Below, one piece after another: positions 63,527-64,000 of a stretch of 64,000 nucleotides of DNA. Numbering within the stretch: the first letter of the stretch is position 1; every line of letters begins with the position of its first letter. Both the position numbers and the translations under genes were made by a program. This DNA comes from JAOAFT01 sp035390885 (GTDB lineage Bacteria; Bacteroidota; Ignavibacteria; UBA10030), in the NCBI GenBank assembly GCA_035390885.1, contig DAOOUW010000002.1, forward strand, positions 18,148 through 82,147. Direction: 5' to 3'. The notes beneath the pieces are model-generated. The model ran no database searches. It saw only the letters and a program-made list of their open reading frames with translations, and was not told where the DNA came from.

Positions 63527-64000
63527 ATGGATACCTTATCGTTGCATCACGTACCATCAGACACAGGATGGATAGAGGTTATTTGTGGCTGCATGTTCAG
63601 TGGCAAAACAGAAGAACTTATTCGCCGACTTCGCAGAGCGCAAATTGCAAGGCAAAAGATTGCAGTTTTTAAGCCGATGATTGACACACGATATAGCTCT
63701 TCTCACATAGTATCGCACAGTGATCAATCTTTGAATTCCATTTTGGTCAAAGAAGCGCGTGAAATTCAGGAAAATACTCAAGATGCTCAGGTAATTGGAA
63801 TCGACGAAGCACAATTTTTTGGAGATGAACTTGTCGACGTTTGCGAATCATTAGCGAATGAGGGAAAACGAGTCATTGTAGCAGGATTAGATCAGGATTA
63901 TCGCGGTAAACCATTTGGTCCTATCCCTTCCCTTCTTGCCGTTGCCGAATATATTACAAAAACATTAGCTATCTGTGCTGTATGTGGAAATCCTGCTGAT
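63527..64000 (+). CDS. tdk: Thymidine kinase (type II), 3' end outside window
   Basis: The first 158 residues of a thymidine kinase are visible; the frame is open to the right edge. It starts at the ATG 3 bases after the cdd stop. Family motifs are WIEVICGCMFSGKTEELIRRLRRAQ (P-loop), the Walker B/lid region VIGIDEAQFF, VIVAGLDQDYRGKPFG and a zinc-type CAVCG. The enzyme phosphorylates thymidine to dTMP in salvage. Confidence 0.95.
   Translation, partial: MDTLSLHHVPSDTGWIEVICGCMFSGKTEELIRRLRRAQIARQKIAVFKPMIDTRYSSSHIVSHSDQSLNSILVKEAREIQENTQDAQVIGIDEAQFFGDELVDVCESLANEGKRVIVAGLDQDYRGKPFGPIPSLLAVAEYITKTLAICAVCGNPAD

Noticed and set aside
1..64000. Insertion sequences, prophage, CRISPR arrays, tRNA or rRNA genes.
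   Set aside because: I saw no transposase, integrase, repeat-spacer pattern, tRNA cloverleaf or rRNA sequence; the window looks like stable chromosome.

Overview
The window is AT-rich, gene-dense bacterial chromosome with very short or overlapping intergenic gaps. It suggests a Gram-negative member of the Bacteroidota/Chlorobiota/Ignavibacteriota (FCB) assemblage, possibly an Ignavibacteria-like lineage. The grounds are type IX secretion (T9SS) signatures (a C25 gingipain/PorU-like protease, FlgD-like C-terminal sorting domains, two PorV/PorQ-like proteins), a SecA with a long insertion after the DEAD region, Wzi-like and heptosyltransferase-like envelope genes, and diaminopimelate epimerase. 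The species call is inference; no rRNA is present.

Layout. (1) 1-9587: surface operon with the tail of a GT39-like membrane protein, a GT4, a 1765-residue C25 protease with a T9SS tail, a GT2 and a Wzi-like barrel. (2) 9637-11310: ECF sigma factor, zinc-type anti-sigma factor and a Spy/CpxP-like periplasmic protein. (3) 11334-15253, minus strand: dacB, a membrane protein, prmA and a Ppx/GppA phosphatase, all overlapping. (4) 15447-22235: secA, era, an EamA transporter and uvrC. (5) 22237-27614: MsbA-like ABC exporter, two GT9 heptosyltransferase-like proteins and an O-antigen ligase-like protein, probably LPS or another surface glycan. (6) 27850-32039: M16 peptidase, aminotransferase, comM/yifB. 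(7) 32091-37638: dusB, polX, an unknown gene, nth, an HD-domain protein and a rhomboid protease. (8) 37727-38093 tmRNA, then dapF. (9) 39264-49346, minus strand: a PASTA membrane protein, rpe, an Lrp regulator, a crotonase-fold protein, apt, a YIP1-like protein, a small unknown, yqeY, cvpA, mutS2 and purL. (10) 49446-55724: M50 protease, then a lipoprotein / Asp-box T9SS cargo / two PorV-like / GT2 operon. (11) udk on the minus strand (55857-56495), then a six-gene glycan operon (56581-63064) with three membrane GT2 enzymes, a flippase-like protein, a NodB deacetylase and a PHP metallohydrolase. (12) cdd and the start of tdk.

Genes within clusters are joined by ATGA, GTGA or TAATG stop-start overlaps or gaps of a few bases, so translational coupling is probably common. 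Many intergenic regions carry the same promoter form, TTGnnn-17 bases-TATATT. I found no insertion sequence, prophage, CRISPR array, rRNA or tRNA. No gap reaches 300 bases; the longest, 38969-39263, is the convergent space between dapF and purL and holds only a weak 6-bp inverted repeat.

The regions most likely to hold undescribed biology are the 56.6-63.1 kb glycan operon, the 50.6-55.7 kb T9SS cargo/PorV/GT2 operon, and the unrecognised gene between polX and nth.
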